Assembly (NCBI RefSeq): GCF_003853415.1
Contig: NZ_QTPP01000004.1
Location: 1 to 64,000 of the forward strand
DNA: 64,000 nt
Origin: Burkholderia sp. Bp9142
GTDB taxonomy: Bacteria; Pseudomonadota; Gammaproteobacteria; Burkholderiales; Burkholderiaceae
Reading direction: 5' to 3'
Within the stretch, counting starts at the first letter, position 1. Every line of letters begins with the position of its first letter. The position numbers and the translations under genes are program-made. Positions 26,858 through 34,694 of this stretch are shown one piece after another. The notes beneath the pieces are model-generated. The model had not been told where the DNA came from. It saw nothing but the letters and a program-made list of their open reading frames with translations, and made no database searches.

Positions 26858-27952
26858 ATGAAAGCAAAGGTAGCGGGCCGGTTCGCAGCGCTTGCGCTGT
26901 GCGTGGGTGCATCGGCGGCGGCGGCGAAGGATACGCAGCTCAATGTCTATAACTGGTCGGACTACATTGCGAAGGACACGATCCCGAACTTCGAGAAGCA
27001 GGCGGGCGTCAAGGTCCGCTACGACAACTACGACAGCGACGACACGCTGCAGGCGAAGCTGCTGACGGGCAGCTCGGGCTACGACATCGTCGTGCCGACC
27101 AGCAACTACGCGGGCAAGCAGATCGCGGCCGGCATCTTCACGCCGCTCGACAAGTCGAAGCTGCCGAACCTCAAGCACCTCGATCCGCAGCTGATGGCGC
27201 TCGTCGCAGGCGCCGACCCGGGCAACAAGTACACGGTGCCCTGGGCATACGGCACGACCGGTCTCGCATACAACCTGACGAAGGCGCAGCAGGCGCTCGG
27301 CAAGGTCCCGCTTGACAACTGGGACATCCTGTTCAAGCCGGAAAACCTCGCGAAGCTGAAGACCTGCGGCGTGTCGGTGCTCGACGCGCCGGACCAGATG
27401 TTCGCGGCGGCGCTGCACTATATCGGCAAGGATCCGATGAGCACGAACCCGGCCGACTACAAGGCCGCGATGGACGTGCTGAAGAAGATCCGCCCGTACA
27501 TCACGCAGTTCAACTCGTCGGGCTACATCAACGACCTGGTCGGCGGCGACATCTGCTTCGCGTTCGGCTGGTCGGGCGACGTCGTGATCGCGAAGCATCG
27601 CGCGATCGAGGCGAAGAAGCCGTACAAGGTCGAGTACTACATTCCGAAGGGCGGCGCGCCGGTCTGGTTCGACGTGATGGCGATCCCGAAGGACGCGAAG
27701 AACAAGGACGCCGCGCTGCAGTGGATCAACTACATCGAGGATCCGAAGGTGCACGCGGCGATCACGAACGCCGTGTACTACCCGAGCGCGAACGCCGAGG
27801 CCCGCAAGTACGTGCGGCCGGACGTGGCGAACGACCCGGCCGTCTACCCGCCGGCCGACGTCGTGAAGACGCTGTTCCTGCTCAAGCCGCTGCCGCCTGA
27901 AATCCAGCGTCTGCAGACGCGTCTGTGGACCGAGCTGAAATCGGGCCGCTGA
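26858..27952 (+). CDS. potF: Polyamine ABC transporter substrate-binding protein
   Basis: This 364-residue periplasmic protein captures polyamines (putrescine type) for the importer encoded downstream. A signal peptide ends near ASAAAA (residue 23). The mature start KDTQLNVYNWSDYIAKDTIPNFEKQ is PotF/PotD-like, with YNWSDYI in the ligand pocket. GYDIVVPTSNY and NKYTVPWAYGTTGLAYN are family segments. GGAGGGAGAACGGG precedes the ATG. It is followed by potG, potH and potI, with a stem-loop between potF and potG. Exact polyamine is inferred. Confidence 0.93.
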   Translation: MKAKVAGRFAALALCVGASAAAAKDTQLNVYNWSDYIAKDTIPNFEKQAGVKVRYDNYDSDDTLQAKLLTGSSGYDIVVPTSNYAGKQIAAGIFTPLDKSKLPNLKHLDPQLMALVAGADPGNKYTVPWAYGTTGLAYNLTKAQQALGKVPLDNWDILFKPENLAKLKTCGVSVLDAPDQMFAAALHYIGKDPMSTNPADYKAAMDVLKKIRPYITQFNSSGYINDLVGGDICFAFGWSGDVVIAKHRAIEAKKPYKVEYYIPKGGAPVWFDVMAIPKDAKNKDAALQWINYIEDPKVHAAITNAVYYPSANAEARKYVRPDVANDPAVYPPADVVKTLFLLKPLPPEIQRLQTRLWTELKSGR

Positions 27953-27980
27953 CGCGAGCCGGAGTAAGCCAGCAGTCATG

Positions 27981-28006
27981 AAGCCCCTGGTGTCCCCGGG
28001 GGCTTT
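27981..28006 (+). terminator. Stem-loop between potF and potG
   Basis: AAGCCCC (27981-27987) pairs with GGGGCTT (27999-28005), followed by TGTTCGTC with no long T-run. Such structures after a binding-protein gene commonly raise its level over the membrane genes. Confidence 0.6.
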
Positions 28007-28038
28007 GTTCGTCAAACGCAGGAGAGAAGCAGCACATC

Positions 28039-29199
28039 ATGAATAGCCAGTCGGGCGCGCCGGTCGCGGGCGCGCCGTCCTTCGTTCCTTCGTCCGGTGC
28101 CGATTCGCGTGCCGAGAATTTTGTCCAGATCGTCGACGCCGTCAAGAAATTCGGCGAGACCGAAGTGGTGCGCAACGTGAACCTGACGGTGCGCCAGGGC
28201 GAGCTGTTCGCGCTGCTCGGCAGCTCGGGTTCCGGCAAGTCGACGCTCTTGCGGATGCTCGCGGGCCTCGAGACGGTCACGTCGGGCAAGATCCTGATCG
28301 ACGGCGAGGACCTCGCGCAGATGCCGCCGTACAAGCGGCCCGTGAACATGATGTTCCAGTCGTATGCGCTGTTCCCGCACATGTCGGTCGAATCCAACGT
28401 CGCATACGGCCTGAAGCAGGAAGGCACGCCGAAGGCCGAGCTGAAGGAGCGGGTCGCCGCGGCACTCGAGCTCGTGCAGATGAGCAAGTATGCGAAGCGC
28501 AAGCCGCACCAGCTGTCGGGCGGCCAGCAGCAGCGCGTCGCGCTCGCGCGTTCGCTCGTCAAGCGCCCGAAGGTGCTGCTGCTCGACGAGCCGATGTCGG
28601 CGCTCGACAAGCAGATCCGCCAGCGCACGCAGATCGAGCTCGTCAACATCCTGAAGAAGGTCGGCGTCACCTGCATCATGGTCACGCACGACCAGGAAGA
28701 GGCGATGACGATGGCGAACCGGCTCGCCGTGATGAGCGAAGGGCAGATCGTGCAGATCGGCTCGCCGAACGAAGTCTACGAATATCCGAACAGCCGCTTC
28801 TCGGCGGAGTTCATCGGCTCGACGAACCTGTTCGACGGCGTCACGATCGAGGACGAACCCGACCACGTGTACATCGAATCGCCGGAGCTGCCGAGCCGGC
28901 TGTACGTGAGCCACGGGATCACGGGCCCGCTCGGGATGCCGGTCACGGTGTCGGTGCGCCCCGAGCGGATCGCGCTCACGCGCAAGCCGCCCGAAGGCGC
29001 GTTCAACTGGGCGCGCGGCAGGATCACCAACATCGCGTACATGGGCGGCTATTCGCTGTATCACGTGAAGCTCGACGCGGGCAAGACGGTGATCGCGAAC
29101 GTGTCGAGCCTCGCGATCACCGAGCTCGACACGCCGGCGCTGGGCGACGAGATCTACGTGCGCTGGAGCGCGACCGCAGGCGTGGTGCTGACGTCATGA
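28039..29199 (+). CDS. potG: Polyamine ABC transporter ATPase
   Basis: This 386-residue ATPase drives the importer. Walker A is GSSGSGKST at residues 61-69, the signature is LSGGQQQR, Walker B is VLLLDEPMSALD and the H-loop is MVTHDQEEAM. A C-terminal TOBE-type regulatory domain follows (about 290-386, with VSVRPERIALTRKPP). An N-terminal extension of about 30 residues is typical of PotG. The stop overlaps the potH ATG by 4 bp (ATGA at 29196), so translation is coupled. Confidence 0.95.
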   Translation: MNSQSGAPVAGAPSFVPSSGADSRAENFVQIVDAVKKFGETEVVRNVNLTVRQGELFALLGSSGSGKSTLLRMLAGLETVTSGKILIDGEDLAQMPPYKRPVNMMFQSYALFPHMSVESNVAYGLKQEGTPKAELKERVAAALELVQMSKYAKRKPHQLSGGQQQRVALARSLVKRPKVLLLDEPMSALDKQIRQRTQIELVNILKKVGVTCIMVTHDQEEAMTMANRLAVMSEGQIVQIGSPNEVYEYPNSRFSAEFIGSTNLFDGVTIEDEPDHVYIESPELPSRLYVSHGITGPLGMPVTVSVRPERIALTRKPPEGAFNWARGRITNIAYMGGYSLYHVKLDAGKTVIANVSSLAITELDTPALGDEIYVRWSATAGVVLTS

Positions 29200-30125
29200 A
29201 CGCGCTCAAGTCCCTGCTCGCCTGGCCGGTGCGGCGCTTCAACCTGACCGGCGGCGCGGCGGTCGTCGCGGGGCCGTACACGTGGCTCGTGCTGTTCTTC
29301 CTCGTGCCGTTCGTGCTGGTCGTGAAGATCAGCTTCGCGGAGCTGCAGCTCGGCATCCCGCCGTACACGGAGCTCGCGTCGTACACGGACGGCGTGGTGC
29401 ACATCGCGCTGAACCTGTCGCACTACGCGTTCCTGCTCACCGACAGCCTGTATTTCGCGACCTACGTGAATTCGGTGGTGGTCGCCGCGATCACGACGCT
29501 GCTGTGTTTGCTGATCGGCTATCCGATGGCGTACTACATCGCGCGTTCGAACCCGGCGACCCGCAACCTGCTGATGATGGGCGTGATGCTGCCGTTCTGG
29601 ACGTCGTTCCTGATCCGCGTGTACGCCTGGATCGGGATCCTGAAGAACAACGGGCTCCTGAACAACTTCCTGATGTGGATCGGCCTGACCCACACGCCGA
29701 TCGAGCTGTACCGCACGAACTACGCGGTGTACATCGGGATGGTGTATTCGTACCTGCCGTTCCTCGTGATGCCGCTGTACGCGCACCTCGTGAAGATGGA
29801 CCTGCGCCTGCTCGAAGCCGCGTACGACCTCGGCGCGAAGCCGTGGCGGGCGTTCGTGCAGATCACGCTGCCGCTGTCGAGGAACGGCATCATCGCGGGC
29901 TGCCTGCTCGTGTTCATTCCGGCGGTCGGCGAGTACGTGATTCCGGAACTGCTCGGCGGCGCGAACACGCTGATGATCGGTCGCGTGATGTGGAATGAGT
30001 TCTTCAACAACGCAGACTGGCCGATGGCGTCGGCCGTGACCTGCGCGATGGTGCTGCTGCTGCTCGTGCCGATGGCGATGTTCCAGCACTTCCAGGCGAA
30101 GGACCAGGAGGGCCGCCGCCGATGA
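29196..30125 (+). CDS. potH: Polyamine ABC transporter permease (PotH type)
   Basis: This 309-residue integral membrane protein has about six helices, e.g. WLVLFFLVPFVLVVKISFA at the N-terminus. The EAA loop (LLEAAYDLGAKPWRAFVQITLPLS) contacts the ATPase. It overlaps potG and potI by 4 bp each. It pairs with PotI to form the channel. The LGIPPYTELASYTDG-like segment is typical of PotH. No anomalies are seen. Confidence 0.94.
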   Translation: MNALKSLLAWPVRRFNLTGGAAVVAGPYTWLVLFFLVPFVLVVKISFAELQLGIPPYTELASYTDGVVHIALNLSHYAFLLTDSLYFATYVNSVVVAAITTLLCLLIGYPMAYYIARSNPATRNLLMMGVMLPFWTSFLIRVYAWIGILKNNGLLNNFLMWIGLTHTPIELYRTNYAVYIGMVYSYLPFLVMPLYAHLVKMDLRLLEAAYDLGAKPWRAFVQITLPLSRNGIIAGCLLVFIPAVGEYVIPELLGGANTLMIGRVMWNEFFNNADWPMASAVTCAMVLLLLVPMAMFQHFQAKDQEGRRR

Positions 30126-30943
30126 AGCCGAATCGTTACCTGCAGTTCGCGGCGCTGTTTGCCGGCTTCGCGTTCCTGTACATCCCGATCATCAGCCTGA
30201 TCGTCTATTCGTTCAACGAGTCGAAGCTCGTCACCGTATGGTCGGGCTTTTCGTTCCGCTGGTACTCGGCGCTCGTGGAGGACGACGAGCTGCTGACGGC
30301 CGCGTGGCTGTCGCTGAAGATCGGCTTGCTGACCGCGTTCGCGTCGGTGTTCATCGGCACGTGGGCCGGCTTCGTGCTCGCGCGGATGGGCCGCTTTCGC
30401 GGCTTTGCGCTGTTCAGCGGGATGATCAACGCGCCGCTCGTGATTCCCGAGGTGATCCAGGGGATCTCGCTGCTGCTGCTGTTCATCGAACTCGCGAAGT
30501 GGATCGGCTGGCCGGCCGAGCGGGGCATCTTCACGATCTGGCTCGGCCACGTGATGCTGTGCATCTCGTACGTCGCGATCATCGTGCAGTCGCGCGTGCG
30601 CGAGCTGAACCCGTCGCTCGAGGAAGCCGCGCTCGATCTGGGTGCGACGCCGCTGAAGGTGTTCTTCACGATCACGCTGCCGCTGATCTCGCAGGCGCTG
30701 ATCGCGGGCTGGCTGCTGTCGTTCACGCTGTCGATCGACGACCTCGTGCTGTCGGCGTTCCTGTCGGGTCCCGGCTCGACGACGCTGCCGCTCGTCGTGT
30801 TCTCGCGCGTGCGCCTCGGCCTGAATCCGGAGATGAATGCGCTCGCGACGCTGTTCATCGTCGCGGTGACGGCCGGCGTCGTGATCGCGAACTTCGTGAT
30901 GCTGCGCCAGGAGCGCAAGCGGATGGCCGCGTTCGCCGCCTGA
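30122..30943 (+). CDS. potI: Polyamine ABC transporter permease (PotI type)
   Basis: This 273-residue permease is the second membrane subunit. The PotI/PotC-type start is YLQFAALFAGFAFLYIPI followed by YSFNESKLVTVWSGFSFRWY. The EAA loop is LEEAALDLGATPLKVFFTI, and SIDDLVLSAFLSGPGSTTLP follows. It overlaps potH by 4 bp (ATGA). It ends the operon; a bidirectional terminator follows at 30977. Confidence 0.94.
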   Translation: MKPNRYLQFAALFAGFAFLYIPIISLIVYSFNESKLVTVWSGFSFRWYSALVEDDELLTAAWLSLKIGLLTAFASVFIGTWAGFVLARMGRFRGFALFSGMINAPLVIPEVIQGISLLLLFIELAKWIGWPAERGIFTIWLGHVMLCISYVAIIVQSRVRELNPSLEEAALDLGATPLKVFFTITLPLISQALIAGWLLSFTLSIDDLVLSAFLSGPGSTTLPLVVFSRVRLGLNPEMNALATLFIVAVTAGVVIANFVMLRQERKRMAAFAA

Positions 30944-30976
30944 GGTCCTCACGCACAGGTTGCCGACGCAACGAAA

Positions 30977-31013
30977 AACGCCCGGTACCGACGACGAGTC
31001 GGACCGGGCGTTT
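30977..31013. terminator. Bidirectional terminator after potI
   Basis: AACGCCCGGT (30977-30986) pairs with ACCGGGCGTT (31003-31012). An inner pairing CCGAC/GTCGG extends it. A-rich and T-rich flanks allow use in both directions, for potI and for the TauE gene. Confidence 0.85.
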
Positions 31014-31040
31014 CGTTTGGCGGATTGCGCCGCGTGCGGC

Positions 31041-31847
31041 TCATGCGCCGAACGCCGTCTTCGCCAGCAGCCCGAACGCCACGCAGACGAGCACGGCCGC
31101 GAAGCCGGCCTGCACGTGCCGCGCGGACAGGTGCCGGGACGCGTGGCGGCCGGCGGCCATCCCGATCGCGGTCGCGACCGTGAACCACAGCATCATGTCG
31201 AGCGGGGCGTGCGTGCCCGACACGAGCGTCGCGAACACGCCGCCGGTGCCGACCAGCGCGATCACCATCAGCGAGGTCGCGACCACGCCGTGCATCGACA
31301 CGTTCGTGAACTTGCGCAGCATCGGCACGATCACGAAGCCGCCGCCGACACCGAGCAAGCCGGTCATCAGCCCCGTCACCGCGCCGGTCGACGCGAGCGC
31401 GAGCCCGACCGGCCAGGACCACACGAGCCGGCCCGTATCGGGATTCACGCGGCCGACGCACAGCGGCGACTCGTCCGTGTCGCCGGGCGCGTGGCGCAGC
31501 GCCTGCCGCAGCAGGCGCGCCGCGACGACCAGCATCGTCAGCGCGAACAGCGCCAGCAGCACGCGTTGCGGCAGCACGTGCGCGAGCCGCACGCCGAGCG
31601 TCGTGAGCGGCACGCCGGCCACGGCCATCAGCAGCGCCGCGCGATAGCGCACCAGCCCGCGGCGAAACCCTTCGAGCGCGCCGAGCGCGGCGCTGCCCGC
31701 GACCGCGACGAGTGCGACGGGCGTGGCCTGCGGCATCGGCCAGCCCATCCCGACGACGAGCGCCGGCACCGCGAGAATGCCGCCGCCCGCGCCGGTGAGG
31801 CCGAGCACCGCGCCGACGAAGCCGCCGAGTACGAGGGAAATCAGCAT
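31041..31847 (-). CDS. TauE/SafE-family sulfite exporter
   Basis: This 268-residue membrane protein has about eight helices in two repeats of the TauE/SafE fold (GGFVGAVLGLTGAGGGILAVP and TGLMTGLLGVGGGFVIVP, here in parts). The GxxxGxxGxGGG motif in both halves is the family mark. These proteins export sulfite or small organosulfonates. It is the last gene of a run: persulfide dioxygenase, SQR fusion, exporter. This context suggests it expels sulfite made from sulfide oxidation. It starts 18 bp after the SQR stop. Confidence 0.93.
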   Translation of the reverse strand: MLISLVLGGFVGAVLGLTGAGGGILAVPALVVGMGWPMPQATPVALVAVAGSAALGALEGFRRGLVRYRAALLMAVAGVPLTTLGVRLAHVLPQRVLLALFALTMLVVAARLLRQALRHAPGDTDESPLCVGRVNPDTGRLVWSWPVGLALASTGAVTGLMTGLLGVGGGFVIVPMLRKFTNVSMHGVVATSLMVIALVGTGGVFATLVSGTHAPLDMMLWFTVATAIGMAAGRHASRHLSARHVQAGFAAVLVCVAFGLLAKTAFGA

Positions 31848-31865
31848 GGTGTCATCGGGTTCCGG

Positions 31866-33533
31866 TCAACGTGCGATCGCGGGCTTCGCGAGCCATTCGC
31901 GGCCCTTGAGCATCGCCTTCCAGTAGAGCGGCGGCAGCACGCGCTCCTTGAGCAGCCACGCGAGCCGCGACGGACGCTTGCCGTCGATCAGCCACGCGGG
32001 GAAGGTCGGCGCGACCTTGCCGCCGTACAGGAATTCGGCGAGCACGATCTTGCCGCGCTCGACGGTGAGCGGGCACGATCCGTAGCCGTCGTACGCGGCA
32101 CCGCCACGCGCGCGACCCAGCGACGCGAGCAGGTTGTGCGCGACCACGGGTGCCTGCTTGCGCGCGGCCGCGGCGGTTTTCGCGTTGGTCGTGTTGGTGA
32201 CGTCGCCGAGCGCGAAGATATCCGCGAACTGCTTGTGGCGCAGCGTCGCCGGATCGACGTCGATCCAGCCGGCCGCGTCGGCGAGCGCGCTCGCGCGCAC
32301 GAAATCGGGCGCCTGCTGCGGCGGCACGACGTGGATCATGTCGAACGCGCGCTCGACGGTTTGCGTGCCGCCGTCGGGCAGCGTGCGCCGGAACGTCGCG
32401 CGCCGTGCCGGTCCGTCGATCGCGATGAGGTTGTGGCCGAACGACAGCGCGATGTCGTAGCGTTTCACGTACTCCATCAGCGCGGGCACGTAGTCGGCGA
32501 CACCGAACAGCGCGCCGCCCGCATTCAGGAACTCGACGTTCGCGGCGCCCAGGCGGCCCGTGCGCCGCCAGTGATCGCACGACAGGTACATCGCCTTTTG
32601 CGGCGCGCCCGCGCACTTGATCGGCATCGGCGGCTGCGTGAACAGCGCATGGCCGCCGCGCAACGCCTGCACCAGCTCCCACGTGTACGGCGCGAGATCG
32701 TAGCGATAGTTCGACGTGACGCCGTTGCGGCCGAGCGTTTCCGCGAGGCCGTCGATCGCGTGCCAGTCGAGCTTGAGCCCCGGGCACACGACCAGCCTGC
32801 GGTAGCCGATGCGCCGGCAGCCGTCGAGCACGACCGCGTGCGCGTCGGGCTCGAAGCCGGCGACGGCTGCCTGGATCCATTTCACGCCGCGCGGCAGCAG
32901 GTCGGCCATCCGGCGCGCGGTCGTGTCGGGCCGGAACACGCCCGCGCCGACCATCGTCCAGCCCGGCTGGTAGTAGTGCGTATCGGCCGGGTCGATCACC
33001 GCGATATCGAGCGATGCGTCGCGTGCAAGCAGGCTCGACGCGACCGCGACGCCGGCTGCGCCCGCGCCGACGATCACGATGTCGTGCTGCGCGTCGACGC
33101 CCGGCGCGGCTTGATGACCGCCCTGCGCAAGACGTGGCGCGAGCGCGCCGAGGTCGTAGCCGGCCGTGGCGGCGATCGCGACGATGTCGCCGGCCGGGCG
33201 CCTGCCTGCCTGCGACAGCGCCCACAGCGTCGCCGAACGCGTGCCGCTGCGGCAGTACGCGAGTGCCGGGCCGGCCAGCGTCGTGACGAGCGCGCCGAAC
33301 TGCGCGGCCTGGTCGTCAGTGACCTTGCCGGTATCGACGGGCAGGTAGTGGACGGCGATACCGAGCGGTGCGGCCGCCGCGCGGATCTCGGCGACGGTCG
33401 GCTGGTCGGCGCCTTCGCCGTCCGGGCGGTTGCAGATGATCGAGCGGATGCCCGCCGCGTGCAGCGCGGGCAGGTCGGTCGCGGCGATCTGGGGCGAGAC
33501 CGACAGCAGGTCGGTCAGCGTGCGGATGGTCAT
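31866..33533 (-). CDS. Phosphatase-like domain fused to sulfide:quinone oxidoreductase
   Basis: This 555-residue fusion has two parts. Residues 1-110 form a dual-specificity phosphatase-like domain (PF04273 type) with the P-loop CRSGTR at 94-99. Residues about 148-555 form an FAD-dependent SQR with GAGAAG at 156-161 and YYQPGWTMVG near 187-196. Candidate redox cysteines are Cys250 (VVCPG), Cys307 (KCAGAPQK) and Cys319. SQR oxidises sulfide to polysulfide or persulfide and passes electrons to quinone. It is 29 bp downstream of the persulfide dioxygenase gene, in the same operon. The ATG at 33533 is the start; the open frame continues far upstream as shadow of other genes. Confidence 0.92.
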   Translation of the reverse strand: MTIRTLTDLLSVSPQIAATDLPALHAAGIRSIICNRPDGEGADQPTVAEIRAAAAPLGIAVHYLPVDTGKVTDDQAAQFGALVTTLAGPALAYCRSGTRSATLWALSQAGRRPAGDIVAIAATAGYDLGALAPRLAQGGHQAAPGVDAQHDIVIVGAGAAGVAVASSLLARDASLDIAVIDPADTHYYQPGWTMVGAGVFRPDTTARRMADLLPRGVKWIQAAVAGFEPDAHAVVLDGCRRIGYRRLVVCPGLKLDWHAIDGLAETLGRNGVTSNYRYDLAPYTWELVQALRGGHALFTQPPMPIKCAGAPQKAMYLSCDHWRRTGRLGAANVEFLNAGGALFGVADYVPALMEYVKRYDIALSFGHNLIAIDGPARRATFRRTLPDGGTQTVERAFDMIHVVPPQQAPDFVRASALADAAGWIDVDPATLRHKQFADIFALGDVTNTTNAKTAAAARKQAPVVAHNLLASLGRARGGAAYDGYGSCPLTVERGKIVLAEFLYGGKVAPTFPAWLIDGKRPSRLAWLLKERVLPPLYWKAMLKGREWLAKPAIAR

Positions 33534-33562
33534 GTCGGGGGTTCTCCGGTCGGGGCGGCGGC

Positions 33563-34447
33563 TCAGATCGCGTCGAGCGGGATCTTCAGGTAGCGCACGC
33601 CATTGTTTTCGGGCTCGGGCAGGTGGCCGGCGCGCATGTTCACCTGCACGGACGGCAGCATCAGCACGGGCATGTCGAGCGTCGCGTCGCGTGCGGTGCG
33701 CATCGCGACGAAATCGTCCTCGGTCACGCCGTCCTTCACGTGCAGGTTCGCGCGGCGCTGCTCGGCGACGGTCGTCACGAACTGCACGTCGCGGCCGCCC
33801 GGCTGGTAGTCGTGGCACAGGTACAGGCGCGTGTCGGGCGGCAGCGCCAGCACGCGCGCGATCGAGCGGTACAGCGTGCGTGCGTCGCCGCCGGGGAAGT
33901 CGCAGCGGGCGGTGCCGTAGTCGGGCATGAACAGCGTGTCGCCGACGAACGCCGCGCGCTGCGCCGCGTCGTCGACGCAGTAGGTCAGGCACGCGGGCGT
34001 ATGGCCCGGCGTGTGCAGCGCGCGGATCGTCAGCCCGCCGAGCGCGAGCGTGTCGCCGTCGTCGAGCAGGCGGTCGAACTGGCTGCCGTCCTGCGCGAAG
34101 CCGGGGCCGGCGTTGAACAGCGTGCCGAACACGTGCTGCACGCGGCGCACGTGCGAGCCGATCGCGATCCGGCCGCCGACGTGCGCCTTCAGGTACGGCG
34201 CGGCCGACAGGTGGTCGGCGTGCACGTGCGTTTCCAGCAGCCAGTGCACGGTCGCGCCGAGTTCGGCGACGCGCGCGATCAGCCGGTCGGCGCTGGCGGT
34301 GTGCGTGCGGCCGGATTTCGGGTCGTAGTCGAGCACGCTGTCGATCAGCGCGCACGCGCGGCTCGCGGTGTCGAGCAGCAGATAGCTGACGGTGTGGGTC
34401 GCCGGGTCGAACAAGCCTTCGACCGACAGCAGGGGGGCATGGCTCAC
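33563..34447 (-). CDS. Metallo-beta-lactamase fold persulfide dioxygenase (Blh/PDO type)
   Basis: This 294-residue non-haem iron enzyme oxidises glutathione persulfide to sulfite. The metal motif THVHADH carries His74, His76, Asp78 and His79. Further ligands lie in TPGHTPA and [10 protein letters not shown]. The GTG at 34447 is preferred: TCCTC on the plus strand at 34454-34458 is a GAGGA ribosome site at 6-nt spacing. The in-frame ATG at 34492 lies upstream of the expected start of the sigma-54 transcript. It leads the operon with the SQR fusion and the TauE exporter. Confidence 0.93.
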   Translation of the reverse strand: MSHAPLLSVEGLFDPATHTVSYLLLDTASRACALIDSVLDYDPKSGRTHTASADRLIARVAELGATVHWLLETHVHADHLSAAPYLKAHVGGRIAIGSHVRRVQHVFGTLFNAGPGFAQDGSQFDRLLDDGDTLALGGLTIRALHTPGHTPACLTYCVDDAAQRAAFVGDTLFMPDYGTARCDFPGGDARTLYRSIARVLALPPDTRLYLCHDYQPGGRDVQFVTTVAEQRRANLHVKDGVTEDDFVAMRTARDATLDMPVLMLPSVQVNMRAGHLPEPENNGVRYLKIPLDAI

Positions 34448-34493
34448 GGGATGTCCTCGATCGGGTTCTGCATCTGCAATCGGGCGTTCCATC

Positions 34494-34509
34494 TTCAAGA
34501 AGCGTGCCA
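34494..34509 (-). promoter_or_regulatory. Sigma-54 promoter of the sulfide operon
   Basis: Read on the reverse strand this is TGGCACGCTTCTTGAA. The -24 box TGGCACG is perfect and lies at 34503-34509. The -12 box TTGAA (34494-34498) has one mismatch to TTGCA. The 4-nt spacing between the boxes is correct. Transcription would start near 34483 and precede the GTG at 34447. Confidence 0.75.
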
Positions 34510-34617
34510 GTCCTTGCCGCGCGGTCGGCCGATGGGGCAGGTACTTGATTCGGTTCGGATTTTCGGCAGGCTCGCGGTGCGTCGCGGGGATGGCCGGCGA
34601 ATGGCTGCCGGCAGGGG

Positions 34618-34665
34618 CTGCCAGATCTGGCAGTGTCGTGGCAGAATTGGCAGTCGGCCTGGCAG
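34618..34665. promoter_or_regulatory. TGGCAG repeat array, likely activator binding site
   Basis: A perfect 16-bp palindrome CTGCCAGATCTGGCAG lies at 34618-34633. TGGCAG recurs at 34628, 34639, 34648 and 34660, at 11, 9 and 12 bp. Its position, over 100 bp upstream of the sigma-54 promoter and just before the regulator gene, suits an upstream activator sequence. Confidence 0.65.
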
Positions 34666-34694
34666 TTCGTCCGGCCATCCGTTCTCGAGCCTCC

